64,000 bases of DNA, from contig JAYTOX010000058.1 of NCBI GenBank assembly GCA_043747595.1, positions 1-64,000 on the forward strand, in the 5' to 3' direction. Each line of letters starts with the position of its first letter. The stretch's first letter is position 1. A program made the position numbers and the translations under genes. The stretch comes from JADKIH01 sp043747595 (lineage in GTDB: Bacteria; Bacteroidota; Bacteroidia; AKYH767-A; 2013-40CM-41-45). Positions 52,284-61,540 of the stretch are shown here, one piece after another. Below the pieces are notes generated by a model. It saw nothing but the letters and a program-made list of their open reading frames with translations. It was not told the DNA's origin and did not search any database.

Positions 52284-53708
52284 TTATGGGAAAATTCCCA
52301 GCGACTGATAGCTGACGCCTAACTTTCTGATACCGCTTACAAATGCAGCAGTACGTAAATCATCAATTCGTTTATCGGTCTTTTTAATTTCTCTGATCTC
52401 GTTATATGCATAGATCATTGTTTCTTCTAAGCCGGAACGAACCAAATCAATTTCATCGCCTCCATGTGTGAGTGCTTTTCTCTGACGTGCGTCGAGCGAA
52501 TTGCCTGTCATACTTTCAACCGCTGTGATGAGTTGGTAATTGGATAGTTCTCTAAATCGTTTTTCCATTCTACCAAAGCGAACGTGCGAAAGATTTTTCA
52601 ACCATTCGAAATAAGAAACAGTAACACCTCCCGCGTTTAGAAAAAGATCGGGAATAATCATTACATTTTTTTGATTAAGAATGATCTCTGCATTTTTAGT
52701 TACCGGACCATTCGCACCTTCTGCGATTATTTTCGCTTGTATTTTCGGAGCGTTCTCAGCAGTAATTTGATTTTCTAATGCGGCCGGAATTAAAATATCG
52801 CATGCCATTTCGAGCATCGACATTGGGTCAGTAATATTTTTAGCACCTAAATAATTTAAAATGCTTCCACTTCCTTGACGATGTTTAAAAACTTCTTCTA
52901 CATCTAATCCTTTTTCATTATAAATGCCGCCTTCACGTTCTAAAATACCGATGATAATTCCTCCACCTTCTTGACAAAATTTTGCTGAGTAATAACCAAC
53001 ATTTCCGAGACCTTGTACAATTATTTTCTTGCCTTCGATACCGGGTTCAAGTCCCAACTCTTTCATGTCATCTACATTGCTCAATGCTTCTCTTAAACCA
53101 TAAAACAATCCTTGTCCGGTAGCTTCCGTCCGACCTTGAATACCGCCTTGACCTAATGGTTTACCGGTTACACAACCAAGTGCATTAAGGTCATCGTATT
53201 TGAATGTTGCATACGTATCGGCAATCCAGGCCATCTCACGAGAGCCGCTACCATAATCCGGTGCAGGAACATCGATCGCAGCGCCAATCATACTTTTCTT
53301 GATAAGCTCGGTAGTATAACGACGCGTAATTCTTTCTAATTGCTTGGTAGTATAATTTTGCGGATTCACTTTTATTCCACCTTTAGCACCACCGAACGGA
53401 ACATCTACTACTGCGCATTTGAAAGTCATAAGTGTAGCGAGTGCTTTTACTTCGTCTTCGTTTACGAATTCACTGTAACGAATACCACCTTTCGTTGGCG
53501 ATTTATGGTGACTATGTTGTACTCGAATACCTTCTACCACTTCGAGTTTACCATCTTTCTCTAATGGGAAAGAAAATTTATAAATACTGTTACAAATTTT
53601 TATTTGATGCAATAAACCCGGTTCAAAATCTGTTAGTGCAGCGGCCTTATCGAAATAAGCCATTACATCATTATAGAATTTCCGGCCATTTTCAAGATCG
53701 TTATTCAT
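52284..53708 (-). CDS. Glu/Leu/Phe/Val dehydrogenase (glutamate dehydrogenase-like)
   Basis: A 474-residue protein with an ELFV dehydrogenase dimerisation domain (VEGIRVQHSHHKSPTKGGIRYSEFV; catalytic lysine in DVPFGGAKGGIKVNP) and an NAD(P)-binding Rossmann domain (KKIIVQGLGNVGYYSAKF). It interconverts glutamate and 2-oxoglutarate plus ammonium, linking nitrogen and carbon metabolism. The length is somewhat above the typical 410-450. Coenzyme preference is not clear. The gene is convergent with queA. Confidence 0.9.
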   Translation of the reverse strand: MNNDLENGRKFYNDVMAYFDKAAALTDFEPGLLHQIKICNSIYKFSFPLEKDGKLEVVEGIRVQHSHHKSPTKGGIRYSEFVNEDEVKALATLMTFKCAVVDVPFGGAKGGIKVNPQNYTTKQLERITRRYTTELIKKSMIGAAIDVPAPDYGSGSREMAWIADTYATFKYDDLNALGCVTGKPLGQGGIQGRTEATGQGLFYGLREALSNVDDMKELGLEPGIEGKKIIVQGLGNVGYYSAKFCQEGGGIIIGILEREGGIYNEKGLDVEEVFKHRQGSGSILNYLGAKNITDPMSMLEMACDILIPAALENQITAENAPKIQAKIIAEGANGPVTKNAEIILNQKNVMIIPDLFLNAGGVTVSYFEWLKNLSHVRFGRMEKRFRELSNYQLITAVESMTGNSLDARQRKALTHGGDEIDLVRSGLEETMIYAYNEIREIKKTDKRIDDLRTAAFVSGIRKLGVSYQSLGIFP

Positions 53709-53859
53709 AGTTATTGTTTTTTAATAAGAGATGTGGACGATTAGATAAAATACATGTTTCAAATACCTCAGAAAGTTAAAAGTAAGATTTGAGAATACAA
53801 GACAAATACTGTTTTTTTTATCGACAAAATGAGACGAAACGACTGAATAAAAAGGTCAA

Positions 53860-54210
53860 TTAATCATCTCCGCTTTGCGCATTCAATCCACTGAAGATAG
53901 AATTGATAACAGTCAAGATAATACTAAAAAAGAAAGCCGTCCAAAATCCATCAACTCGAAAGCCGGGTACAATTCGATCGACGAGCAAAACGATAAACGC
54001 ATTTATGACCAGCAAGAACAATCCCATCGTAAAAATGGTGATTGGAATAGTAAGAATAATTAAGAGCGGTTTGATGATTACATTCAGAAAAGCCAAAACA
54101 ACAGCAACACTGAGTGCAGTAAGTACAGAATGAACATGAACACCTTTAAAAAGGAAAGCTGCGATTAAAACTGCAAGCGTACTTATTACCAATTGAGCAA
54201 GTAATTTCAT
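53860..54210 (-). CDS. Four-helix membrane protein of the phage holin family IV
   Basis: A 116-residue protein with four hydrophobic helices (LAQLVISTLAVLIAAFLF, VVLAFLNVIIKPLLIILTIP, GLFLLVINAFIVLLV, FWTAFFFSIILTVINSIF). The central NVIIKPLLIILTIPITIFTMGLF is the usual signature of this family (PF04020). Despite the name, these are chromosomal and widespread and no phage gene is near. It lies 22 bp before recJ on the minus strand's downstream side, so the two may share a transcript. Confidence 0.85.
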   Translation of the reverse strand: MKLLAQLVISTLAVLIAAFLFKGVHVHSVLTALSVAVVLAFLNVIIKPLLIILTIPITIFTMGLFLLVINAFIVLLVDRIVPGFRVDGFWTAFFFSIILTVINSIFSGLNAQSGDD

Positions 54211-54231
54211 AGAAAAGCAAATTGAGTTAAT

Positions 54232-55998
54232 TTATTTCAACCTAATATCTTTAACATTCATCTGAATGCTTGTTTTGTTATTGTATGTATTCTCTTCAAT
54301 AGCATAGCAAATATCAAAAGGAATTTTACGTGAGATAAACGAAAAATGTTGTCCCATTTGAAAAGCAATTCCATCCAATCCGAAACGACGAGTTTCATCT
54401 TCAGCGAGATTAAGCTTCAAATGATTGTTTCCTACGATTCGTGAAAGTCCGGTGTCGCGCACATTATCACTTCTGAAAACGGGGCTCATGTTTCCCGGAC
54501 CGAAAGGAGCAAATTGTTTAAGTACATTAAAGAAAGAAGGAGTAATTTCTGAAAGTTTAATTACAGCATCAATCTCAATTTCTTGTGTCAGGCTATTTTC
54601 TTCGATCGTAGAAGAAACAATTTCTTCGAAGCGCGTTTTAAATTCTTCGATGTGTTCTATTTTCATAGTAAGACCGGCAGCATACATGTGTCCACCAAAT
54701 TGCTCGAGTAGATCGCTGCATCTTTCAATAGCATTGTAAACATCAAAATCTTTCACCGAACGTGCAGAGCCGGTAGCTAAACCATTCGATTCAGTAAGAA
54801 TGATAGTAGGACGATAATATTTTTCAGTCATCCGAGAGGCAACAATACCGATTACACCTTTATGCCAGTCAGGATTAAACAAAACAGTAGAACGACGTCG
54901 AGCAAATTCAGAATCAATTTGAATCATGTCGAAGGCTTCTTGCGTAATTTTTACATCGAGACTTTTACGTTCGTCGTTATGTTCTTTTATTCGCAGAGAA
55001 TTCGCAATTGCTACAGCAGGATTTTCGGAGATGAGTAATTCGACAGCATGACGAGCATCGTCGATACGACCAGCAGCGTTGATACGAGGGCCTAAAATAA
55101 AAACAAGATCGTTTACAGTTAAATTATAGTGAGAAACTCTTCGATCATCGTCAAGCACATCTATATAGAGAGGAACCTTCTCCATTTCAAGAATAGCTTT
55201 TACACCATGACGCGGTTTGTAATTCAATTGCTTTAAACCGTAGTGAACTAAAATTCTATTTTCACCAACAAGAGGAACGATATCGGCAGCAGTACTGATG
55301 GCAACTAAGTCTAAAAATTCTTCGATCTCCTTGAAAGGAATATTATGACGTTGAGCATAACCGGAAATTAATTTAAAACCAATTCCGCATCCGGAAAGTT
55401 CATCGAACGGATAAGTACAATCTGCTCTTTTAGGATCAAGTACAGCACAAGCATTCGGCAATTCATCGCCGGGACGATGATGATCACAAATAATAAAATC
55501 GACACCTAACTTTTTTGCATCGGCTACTTTGTCGTTCGATTTAATACCGCAATCTAAAGCAATGATTAATCGAAAATCATTTATAGCAGCGTATTCAATT
55601 CCGGCAGTAGAAATACCATACCCTTCTTTGTAACGATCGGGTAGGTAGAAGTCGACATTGTCGTAAAACTTTTTCAGAAAAGAATAAACGAGAGCAACAG
55701 CAGTAGTACCATCCACATCATAATCGCCATAGATCATGATCTTTTCATTATTCTTAATTGCTAGATCCATGCGATCTATCGCCTTATCCATATCACGCAT
55801 TAAGAACGGATCGTGAAGGTCAGTAACAGAGGGGCGAAAAAAAAGTCGTGCCTGATCGAATGTAGAAATACCTCGATGAACTAAAAGGTTTGCCAGGGTT
55901 TTATTAATGTTTAATTGCGAAGCTAAAGCAGCTACAATTTCCGGACTACCATCCGGTTTTAAACTCCATCTTTTCTCACGAATCTCTACATCTATCAT
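54232..55998 (-). CDS. recJ: Single-stranded-DNA-specific exonuclease RecJ
   Basis: A 588-residue protein from the ATG at 55998; the TTG four codons earlier is less likely. DHH-superfamily motifs are intact: IYGDYDVDGTTAVAL, IALDCGIKSNDKV, FIICDHHRPGDELP, DLVAISTAADIVPL. The DHHA1 domain follows (GVIGIVASRMTEKYYRPTIIL ... FGGHMYAAGLTM). RecJ degrades single-stranded DNA from 5' to 3' in recombination and mismatch repair. Confidence 0.95.
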   Translation of the reverse strand: MIDVEIREKRWSLKPDGSPEIVAALASQLNINKTLANLLVHRGISTFDQARLFFRPSVTDLHDPFLMRDMDKAIDRMDLAIKNNEKIMIYGDYDVDGTTAVALVYSFLKKFYDNVDFYLPDRYKEGYGISTAGIEYAAINDFRLIIALDCGIKSNDKVADAKKLGVDFIICDHHRPGDELPNACAVLDPKRADCTYPFDELSGCGIGFKLISGYAQRHNIPFKEIEEFLDLVAISTAADIVPLVGENRILVHYGLKQLNYKPRHGVKAILEMEKVPLYIDVLDDDRRVSHYNLTVNDLVFILGPRINAAGRIDDARHAVELLISENPAVAIANSLRIKEHNDERKSLDVKITQEAFDMIQIDSEFARRRSTVLFNPDWHKGVIGIVASRMTEKYYRPTIILTESNGLATGSARSVKDFDVYNAIERCSDLLEQFGGHMYAAGLTMKIEHIEEFKTRFEEIVSSTIEENSLTQEIEIDAVIKLSEITPSFFNVLKQFAPFGPGNMSPVFRSDNVRDTGLSRIVGNNHLKLNLAEDETRRFGLDGIAFQMGQHFSFISRKIPFDICYAIEENTYNNKTSIQMNVKDIRLK

Positions 55999-56143
55999 AT
56001 CGGTGTGCAAGATAATTAAAATGACACTCTAAAAATCTAAAATTATTAAAAGAAACGTACAAGATGCGGTTAAAAACTTTATTCTATGTAAATAATCAAT
56101 TGAACGAGGTGAATAAACGTTTTTCCCCTGCTAAAAATTTAAT

Positions 56144-56875
56144 TTACTCGCCATCTTCATCATCTTGTTCGGAAGATGAAGATTCAACATCAGGAGTATA
56201 ATTTTTTCCGGCTACAACAATTACAATTTCACCTTTAACTGTTTTAGCACTGAAATGATCTTTACATTTCCTTAACGATCCATGAAAATTTTCTTCAAAC
56301 ATTTTAGATATTTCTCTCGAAACACTGGCGCTGCGTTCTTCACCAAAAATACCGATGAATTGTTCTAACGCTTTCACTAAACGATAAGGTGATTCGTAAA
56401 AAATCATTGTTCGTTCTTCTTCACGCAATTTTTCCAAGCGTGTTGCTCTTCCTTTTTTTTGCGGAAGGAAGCCTTCAAAAACAAATCGGTCGGTTGGCAA
56501 ACCTGAGTTAACCAATGCAGGAACAAAAGCAGTAGCACCGGGCAATGTTTCAACACGAATACCTTTTCGTAGACATTCACGCACTAATAAAAAACCGGGA
56601 TCAGAAATTCCGGGCGTACCGGCATCAGAAATAAGAGCTATAATTTCGCCTGCTGAAATTCGTTCTACAATATCTTCTACGATTTTATGCTCATTGTGCA
56701 TATGATACGATTGCAATCTTTTATCGATACCGAGATGGCGAAATAAATTTCCACTCACGCGCGTATCTTCTGCAAGAACAGCATTGGCTTCTTTAAGAAT
56801 ACGAATAGCTCGGAGAGTGATGTCTTCCAAATTACCTACGGGAGTTGGGACAATGTACAGCCCTTTTTTTTCCAT
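56144..56875 (-). CDS. rsmI: 16S rRNA (cytidine(1402)-2'-O)-methyltransferase
   Basis: A 243-residue protein from the ATG at 56875, which overlaps the upstream gene's TGA by one base. The tetrapyrrole-methylase fold shows LYIVPTPVGNLEDITLRAI, the SAM-binding ALISDAGTPGISDPGFLLV, LPGATAFVPALVNSGLPTDRFVFEGF and TMIFYESPYRL. It methylates the ribose of C1402 in the 30S decoding centre. The tail is acidic (ESSSSEQDDEDGE). Confidence 0.94.
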   Translation of the reverse strand: MEKKGLYIVPTPVGNLEDITLRAIRILKEANAVLAEDTRVSGNLFRHLGIDKRLQSYHMHNEHKIVEDIVERISAGEIIALISDAGTPGISDPGFLLVRECLRKGIRVETLPGATAFVPALVNSGLPTDRFVFEGFLPQKKGRATRLEKLREEERTMIFYESPYRLVKALEQFIGIFGEERSASVSREISKMFEENFHGSLRKCKDHFSAKTVKGEIVIVVAGKNYTPDVESSSSEQDDEDGE

Positions 56876-57717
56876 CAGCCTATATACCGACGTTCCACGA
56901 TATCCATAAACAGCGACGCTTGAGCAGGATGTTTTTCCCAATTTAATTCGGTCGAAACATCTTTCATAAAAGCTTGTGCATGGAAAGCTGAACCGCAATT
57001 ATTCAGAAGATCGACAGCAGCATTGTATCGGTGAGAATCGCCATTAAAAAGATGATTGATGAATTGAAATTTTTCATTAAGCCCGATTGAAGCGCCAATA
57101 TCTTTAACAGGAATTCTATTTAAATGTTGAGATACACTATTGGAATGCTGACTGTGTGCAATACGATCGGCCAGCGATTCTTTTCCTTCGAACGTATGAG
57201 CAACCGAAGATTTAGGTTCAAAATTATCGTTAAATTCTGTTGTCGAATTTTTATTACTGGAGCGTTCAATTACTGTTTCCGTTTTCGAAATCTCGGCCAT
57301 TAATTTATCCATCGACATGTGAGAAGGCACTTCAACAGGAGCATCGCTTACTTCTTCTTTGCGAACAGGCTCCGGCTTTTTTGTTTCACTTTCTTTTGGC
57401 GTTGAATGAATGGGCGAAACACTTGCTGTTGGAATTGGCTCAACAGCAGGAGTAGGATTGTTAGCAGAAACCGGAATTTCCGGCGATGGAGCAGATTTAG
57501 GTTCAGGAACAAAAGCTAACTGCTTTTCATTCAATAGATCAAGAGCATTATGATAATGAAGTTGAAGTGCCAGTTCATACATTTTGCGGATCTCGGCTAA
57601 AAAAACATCCATTTCAACAGCCGGAATGGCCGATGAATGTGCTTGCATAAAACGATGAAGATCTCTGATTCGTTCGGTCGATAAAATAAGTTGTTGGTGA
57701 ATTATAGGACTTTGCAT
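56875..57717 (-). CDS. Conserved Bacteroidota protein of unknown function
   Basis: A 280-residue protein from the ATG at 57717. The first 80 residues are helical (RIRDLHRFMQAHSSAIPAVE), followed by about 120 residues rich in Pro, Ser, Thr and Glu, probably disordered. The last 75 residues form a conserved C-terminal block (ASIGLNEKFQFINHLFNGDSHRYNAAVDLLN) typical of a Bacteroidota-specific family. The gene is translationally coupled to rsmI (TGATG). No enzyme motif or membrane segment is present; it may be a binding or scaffold protein. Confidence 0.7.
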   Translation of the reverse strand: MQSPIIHQQLILSTERIRDLHRFMQAHSSAIPAVEMDVFLAEIRKMYELALQLHYHNALDLLNEKQLAFVPEPKSAPSPEIPVSANNPTPAVEPIPTASVSPIHSTPKESETKKPEPVRKEEVSDAPVEVPSHMSMDKLMAEISKTETVIERSSNKNSTTEFNDNFEPKSSVAHTFEGKESLADRIAHSQHSNSVSQHLNRIPVKDIGASIGLNEKFQFINHLFNGDSHRYNAAVDLLNNCGSAFHAQAFMKDVSTELNWEKHPAQASLFMDIVERRYIG

Positions 57718-57901
57718 GCATCTTGTAACGGAGAATTGAAAAAGATGTTTGGTTTTGAAAAAAAAAAATTGCAAAACCATTTTTTTGGGACAATGTTTTT
57801 AAGCAAAAAACGATGTCCAAAAAATTCAACTTTATGATATTGCTGGCACTAAAAAATCATTAGTAAAACAGTTGTTTCGCTCTTTCACGCTTCCATTTCT
57901 A

Positions 57902-57932
57902 TTGGAAAAACACTATTATTCACGTACGTTTG
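57902..57932 (+). promoter_or_regulatory. Promoter of tdk
   Basis: ATTG/TTGG at 57901-57905 and TACGTTTG at 57925-57932 are about 20 bp apart. The ATG follows 18 bases later. Confidence 0.6.
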
Positions 57933-57950
57933 CACTTGAAAATTTCTATT

Positions 57951-58538
57951 ATGTTCCGGGAAACCTTAAACGCGAGTAAAGTAAAAAAAGGCCATATTGA
58001 AGTGGTTTGTGGTTCTATGTTTTCCGGAAAAACGGAAGAGCTTATTCGCCGACTTAAAAGAGCAAAGATTGCACGTCAGAAAGTGGAGATTTTCAAACCT
58101 CGAATTGATGTACGGTACGACGAAGTAAATGTAGTTTCGCACGACAGCAATTCTATTCATAGTACACCGGTAGAATCGGCTTCACAAATTCTTTTGTTGG
58201 CAACAGATGTAGATGTTATTGGAATTGATGAGGCTCAATTTTTTGATGACGCATTACCAACAATTTGTCAGACGTTGGCCGATCGCGGTATTCGTGTAAT
58301 TGTAGCCGGGCTCGACATGGATTATTTAGGAAAGCCCTTTGGTCCGATTCCGAATTTATTATCGATTGCAGAATATGTTACAAAAGTACATGCTATTTGC
58401 ATGAATTGCGGTGACCTTGCAAATTATTCGCATCGTTTTGTAAAAGGCGATACACGAATTTTACTTGGAGAACAGGAAAGTTATGTTCCGCTTTGTCGTT
58501 ATTGTTTTAACATGGAACGAGCCAAACAAAATGAGTGA
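57951..58538 (+). CDS. tdk: Thymidine kinase
   Basis: A 195-residue type II thymidine kinase from the ATG at 57951. Walker A GSMFSGKT is at 21-28, DEAQFFDD is the metal-binding strand, and the lid contains paired cysteines (CMNCGD and CRYC) for zinc. It phosphorylates thymidine in nucleotide salvage. The last eight bases overlap the start of murF-alr (ATGAGTGA), so the two genes form an operon driven by the tdk promoter. Confidence 0.94.
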   Translation: MFRETLNASKVKKGHIEVVCGSMFSGKTEELIRRLKRAKIARQKVEIFKPRIDVRYDEVNVVSHDSNSIHSTPVESASQILLLATDVDVIGIDEAQFFDDALPTICQTLADRGIRVIVAGLDMDYLGKPFGPIPNLLSIAEYVTKVHAICMNCGDLANYSHRFVKGDTRILLGEQESYVPLCRYCFNMERAKQNE

Positions 58539-61014
58539 AACCATCTATAGTATACAGGAACTTTCAACTATTTCGGGAGGAACACTTTCATTAAAATCTC
58601 CGGAGACGATTGATATAAGAAATTTGCTCACCGATAGTCGTCGTTATTTAGATGCCGAGCATTCGTTGTTTTTTGCTATTAAAGGTGAGCGACATGATGG
58701 TCATAAATTTATTACAGAACTTTTTGGTGAAGGCGTACGCAATTTTGTAATTAGTGAGTGGAGAAATGAGTACCAATCAATTGCTGCAAATTTTATATTT
58801 GTAAACGATGCACTTTCCACACTTCAAAAAATAACTGCAAGTCATCGCAAGCGATTTCATTATCCTGTAATAGGAATAACAGGAAGCAATGGAAAAACAA
58901 TTGTAAAAGAATGGTTGTATCAATTATTACGTTCCGACATTGATATTGTACGAAGTCCAAAATCGTATAATTCACAGATTGGTGTACCACTTTCAGTTTG
59001 GGGAATGCAAGATGAACATCAACTGGCAATTTTTGAAGCCGGCATTTCTATGCCTGGTGAAATGCACAAATTAGAAGAAATAATTCAGCCAACCATCGGC
59101 ATCTTTACAAACATAGGTTCGGCACACGACGAAAATTTTAAAAGTGAAAAAGAAAAAGTTCTTGAAAAGCTTGAATTGTTTAAAGGTGTTCATACATTTA
59201 TTTATAATAAAGATTACCAAACGATTCATGAATCTATTTCTGAATTCAAATTTTCATTTCCAGAATTAAAAGTTTTCACTTGGTCGAGGAAGTCAAAATC
59301 GGATTTACAAATTGGACGCATTACAAAAAATTCGGAAGACACAGAGATTCAAGCCGTTTATGAAAATAATTTTATCAAAATAACAATTCCTTTTATCGAC
59401 GACGCTTCGGTTGAAAACGCAATTCAATGTTGGTCGTTAATGCTGGTATTAAAAATTGATCAAGAAACAATCGATGAACGAATGAGTTTGTTGAGTCCGG
59501 TAGCGATGCGATTAGAAATGAAAACCGGCATTAATAATTGTTCGGTGATCAACGATAGTTACAATAGCGACATCGGTTCCTTGACAATAGCATTAGATTT
59601 TTTAAATCAACAAAAGCAACATATAAAAAAAACCGTTTTACTTTCTGATATTTTACAAAGCGGAAAAAATGAAACGATATTATACAAAGAAGTAGGCGAC
59701 TTATTAAAAGCAAAAGGTATTCAATCGATTGTTGGTATTGGTCCGGCGATAAGTCGTCAGGTTGATTGTTTTTCGATGAACAAAAAATTTTATTTATCGA
59801 CCGATGATTTTCTGCGCGATTTTTCTCCGACAAATTTCAGAGATGAAACCATTTTGTTGAAAGGAGCGAGAGTATTTGGTTTTGAGAAAATTTCGAAAGT
59901 GTTACAGCAGAAAGCACATGAAACAGTTTTAGAGATTAATTTAAATTCATTAGTTCACAATTTAAATTATTATCGTTCGCGACTCAAACCACAGACGAAA
60001 ATAATGGCGATGGTGAAAGCTACATCTTACGGAAGTGGAAGTTTTGAAGTAGCCAATATTCTACAATTTCATCACGTCGATTATTTGGCAGTAGCATACA
60101 GCGATGAAGGCGTTGAACTTCGGAAATCGGGAATTGGTTTGCCAATAATGGTGATGAATCCGGAGTTAATGAATTTCGAGCGAATGATTAAATATCGGTT
60201 AGAGCCGGAAGTTTATAACTTCAGACAACTGAATCAGCTTGCAGAAATATTCAACAAACATACCGGTGAACCCTTCAAAATTCATTTGAAGTTAGATACA
60301 GGAATGCATCGCTTAGGATTTGAGGAACGAGAGATTAACGAGTTGGTAGTACGACTTATTAATAATAAAAATTTACATATTCAATCGGTATTTACACACT
60401 TAGCAGGAAGCGACGAAGCAGAGCACGATGGTTTTACCAAATTGCAATTTGATCGATTCAAAAAAATGAGTGACGAGATTATTCGTAATTTTAATTATCC
60501 AATTCTTCGACACACATTAAATTCATCGGGTATCCTCCGCTTTAGTGAGGCACAATATGAGATGGTTCGGCTGGGAATTGGATTGTATGGAATAGCGGCC
60601 ACCTCTAACGAGCAAAATCATTTACAACAAGTAGCAACATTAAAAACAACTATCTCACAAATTAAAAATGTTCCCGCCAACGAAACAGTTGGTTATAGTA
60701 GAATGGGAAAGTTAAAACGTGATACGATAGTAGCGACCGTGGCGATAGGATATGCAGATGGAATAAGTAGAAGGCTGGGAAATGGAATTGGTAAAATGTT
60801 AGTGAATGGAAAACTAGCTCCAATAATTGGAAGTGTATGTATGGATATGTGTATGCTCGACATAACAGATATACCTGCAAAAGAAGGCGATGAAGTGATT
60901 GTATTCGGCACTGAATATCCGGTAACCGAAATGGCGAAAGCAGTAGGAACAATTCCTTATGAAGTTTTGGTAAATGTTTCGCAGCGGGTAAAGAGAGTAT
61001 ATTTTCAAGAATAG
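58531..61014 (+). CDS. Bifunctional UDP-MurNAc-tripeptide:D-Ala-D-Ala ligase / alanine racemase
   Basis: An 827-residue fusion. The N-terminal 450 residues are MurF: substrate domain (SRRYLDAEHSLFFAIKGERHDGH), ATP loop GITGSNGKT at 115-123, and MRLEMKTGINNCSVINDSYNS. The C-terminal 370 residues are a PLP alanine racemase: Lys496 in MAMVKATSYGSG binds PLP and Tyr722 in VGYSRMGK is the second catalytic base. The protein thus makes D-alanine and adds D-Ala-D-Ala to the peptidoglycan precursor. This fusion is known in Bacteroidota. The start overlaps tdk. Confidence 0.94.
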   Translation: MSETIYSIQELSTISGGTLSLKSPETIDIRNLLTDSRRYLDAEHSLFFAIKGERHDGHKFITELFGEGVRNFVISEWRNEYQSIAANFIFVNDALSTLQKITASHRKRFHYPVIGITGSNGKTIVKEWLYQLLRSDIDIVRSPKSYNSQIGVPLSVWGMQDEHQLAIFEAGISMPGEMHKLEEIIQPTIGIFTNIGSAHDENFKSEKEKVLEKLELFKGVHTFIYNKDYQTIHESISEFKFSFPELKVFTWSRKSKSDLQIGRITKNSEDTEIQAVYENNFIKITIPFIDDASVENAIQCWSLMLVLKIDQETIDERMSLLSPVAMRLEMKTGINNCSVINDSYNSDIGSLTIALDFLNQQKQHIKKTVLLSDILQSGKNETILYKEVGDLLKAKGIQSIVGIGPAISRQVDCFSMNKKFYLSTDDFLRDFSPTNFRDETILLKGARVFGFEKISKVLQQKAHETVLEINLNSLVHNLNYYRSRLKPQTKIMAMVKATSYGSGSFEVANILQFHHVDYLAVAYSDEGVELRKSGIGLPIMVMNPELMNFERMIKYRLEPEVYNFRQLNQLAEIFNKHTGEPFKIHLKLDTGMHRLGFEEREINELVVRLINNKNLHIQSVFTHLAGSDEAEHDGFTKLQFDRFKKMSDEIIRNFNYPILRHTLNSSGILRFSEAQYEMVRLGIGLYGIAATSNEQNHLQQVATLKTTISQIKNVPANETVGYSRMGKLKRDTIVATVAIGYADGISRRLGNGIGKMLVNGKLAPIIGSVCMDMCMLDITDIPAKEGDEVIVFGTEYPVTEMAKAVGTIPYEVLVNVSQRVKRVYFQE

Positions 61015-61030
61015 AATTGGAAGTAAGTAA

Positions 61031-61100
61031 GGTCATGGGTCATGGGTCATTGGTCATGGGTCATGGGTCATGGGTCATTGGTCATGGGTCAAAGGTCATT
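61031..61100 (+). repeat. Ten-copy GGTCATG heptamer array
   Basis: Exactly ten 7-bp units: GGTCATG six times, GGTCATT three times and GGTCAAA once. It starts 17 bases after the murF-alr stop. The unit is unrelated to GTAAGAA but has the same length and the same place downstream of a gene. Confidence 0.95.
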
Positions 61101-61208
61101 ATACTCTGCTTCTATTTACTTTTTACCAATTAGTTTTGGAATGATGAAGGATAAAGTAAGAAAGGTTAAAGGTTACTTTTTTTACTCACCTCGCAAAGCG
61201 GAATCTTT

Positions 61209-61456
61209 AGCGAAGCGGGATTCCGCTTACGCTTAGAATTAATTTAAAGCACTCAACATCGAACTTTTATTAAATCATTACTTACTTTGAAAGCATTTAA
61301 TTTGATTGCTAACAAAAGCGGAATTCCGTTCGGCGTTTAAAGGCTTCCATTTTATTTCTTACCTCCGCCTCTCTAAAAATTCCGCTTTGCGGTGGAATTC
61401 CGTTCGGCATATAATAGCTTCCATTTTATTTCTAACCTCCGCCTCTCTAAAAATTC
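61209..61456. repeat. 249-bp dispersed repeat, copy B
   Basis: Collinear with 18509-18757 and almost the same length. The two GGAATTCC subunits are more alike here (CTTCCATTTTATTTCT-ACCTCCGCC in both), so copy B looks less decayed. The next bases repeat ATTCCGCTTTGCGGTGG once more. Confidence 0.85.
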
Positions 61457-61491
61457 CGCTTTGCGGTGGAGAAGCAAGAAGGGTCATTTTT

Positions 61492-61540
61492 TTACTCACC
61501 AATCACTACTCACTAAAAAATTTACTACTCACTAAAAAAT
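61492..61540 (-). repeat. CTCACC/CTACTCACT module before the PAP2 stop
   Basis: A TTTACTCACCAATCACTACTC module and a second ACTACTCACTAAAAAATTTA unit fill the space to the TAA of the convergent PAP2 gene at 61541. Confidence 0.75.

Noticed and set aside
53860..54210. Possible prophage, because of a holin-family protein
   Set aside because: The PF04020 family is chromosomal in most bacteria, and no other phage gene is present nearby.
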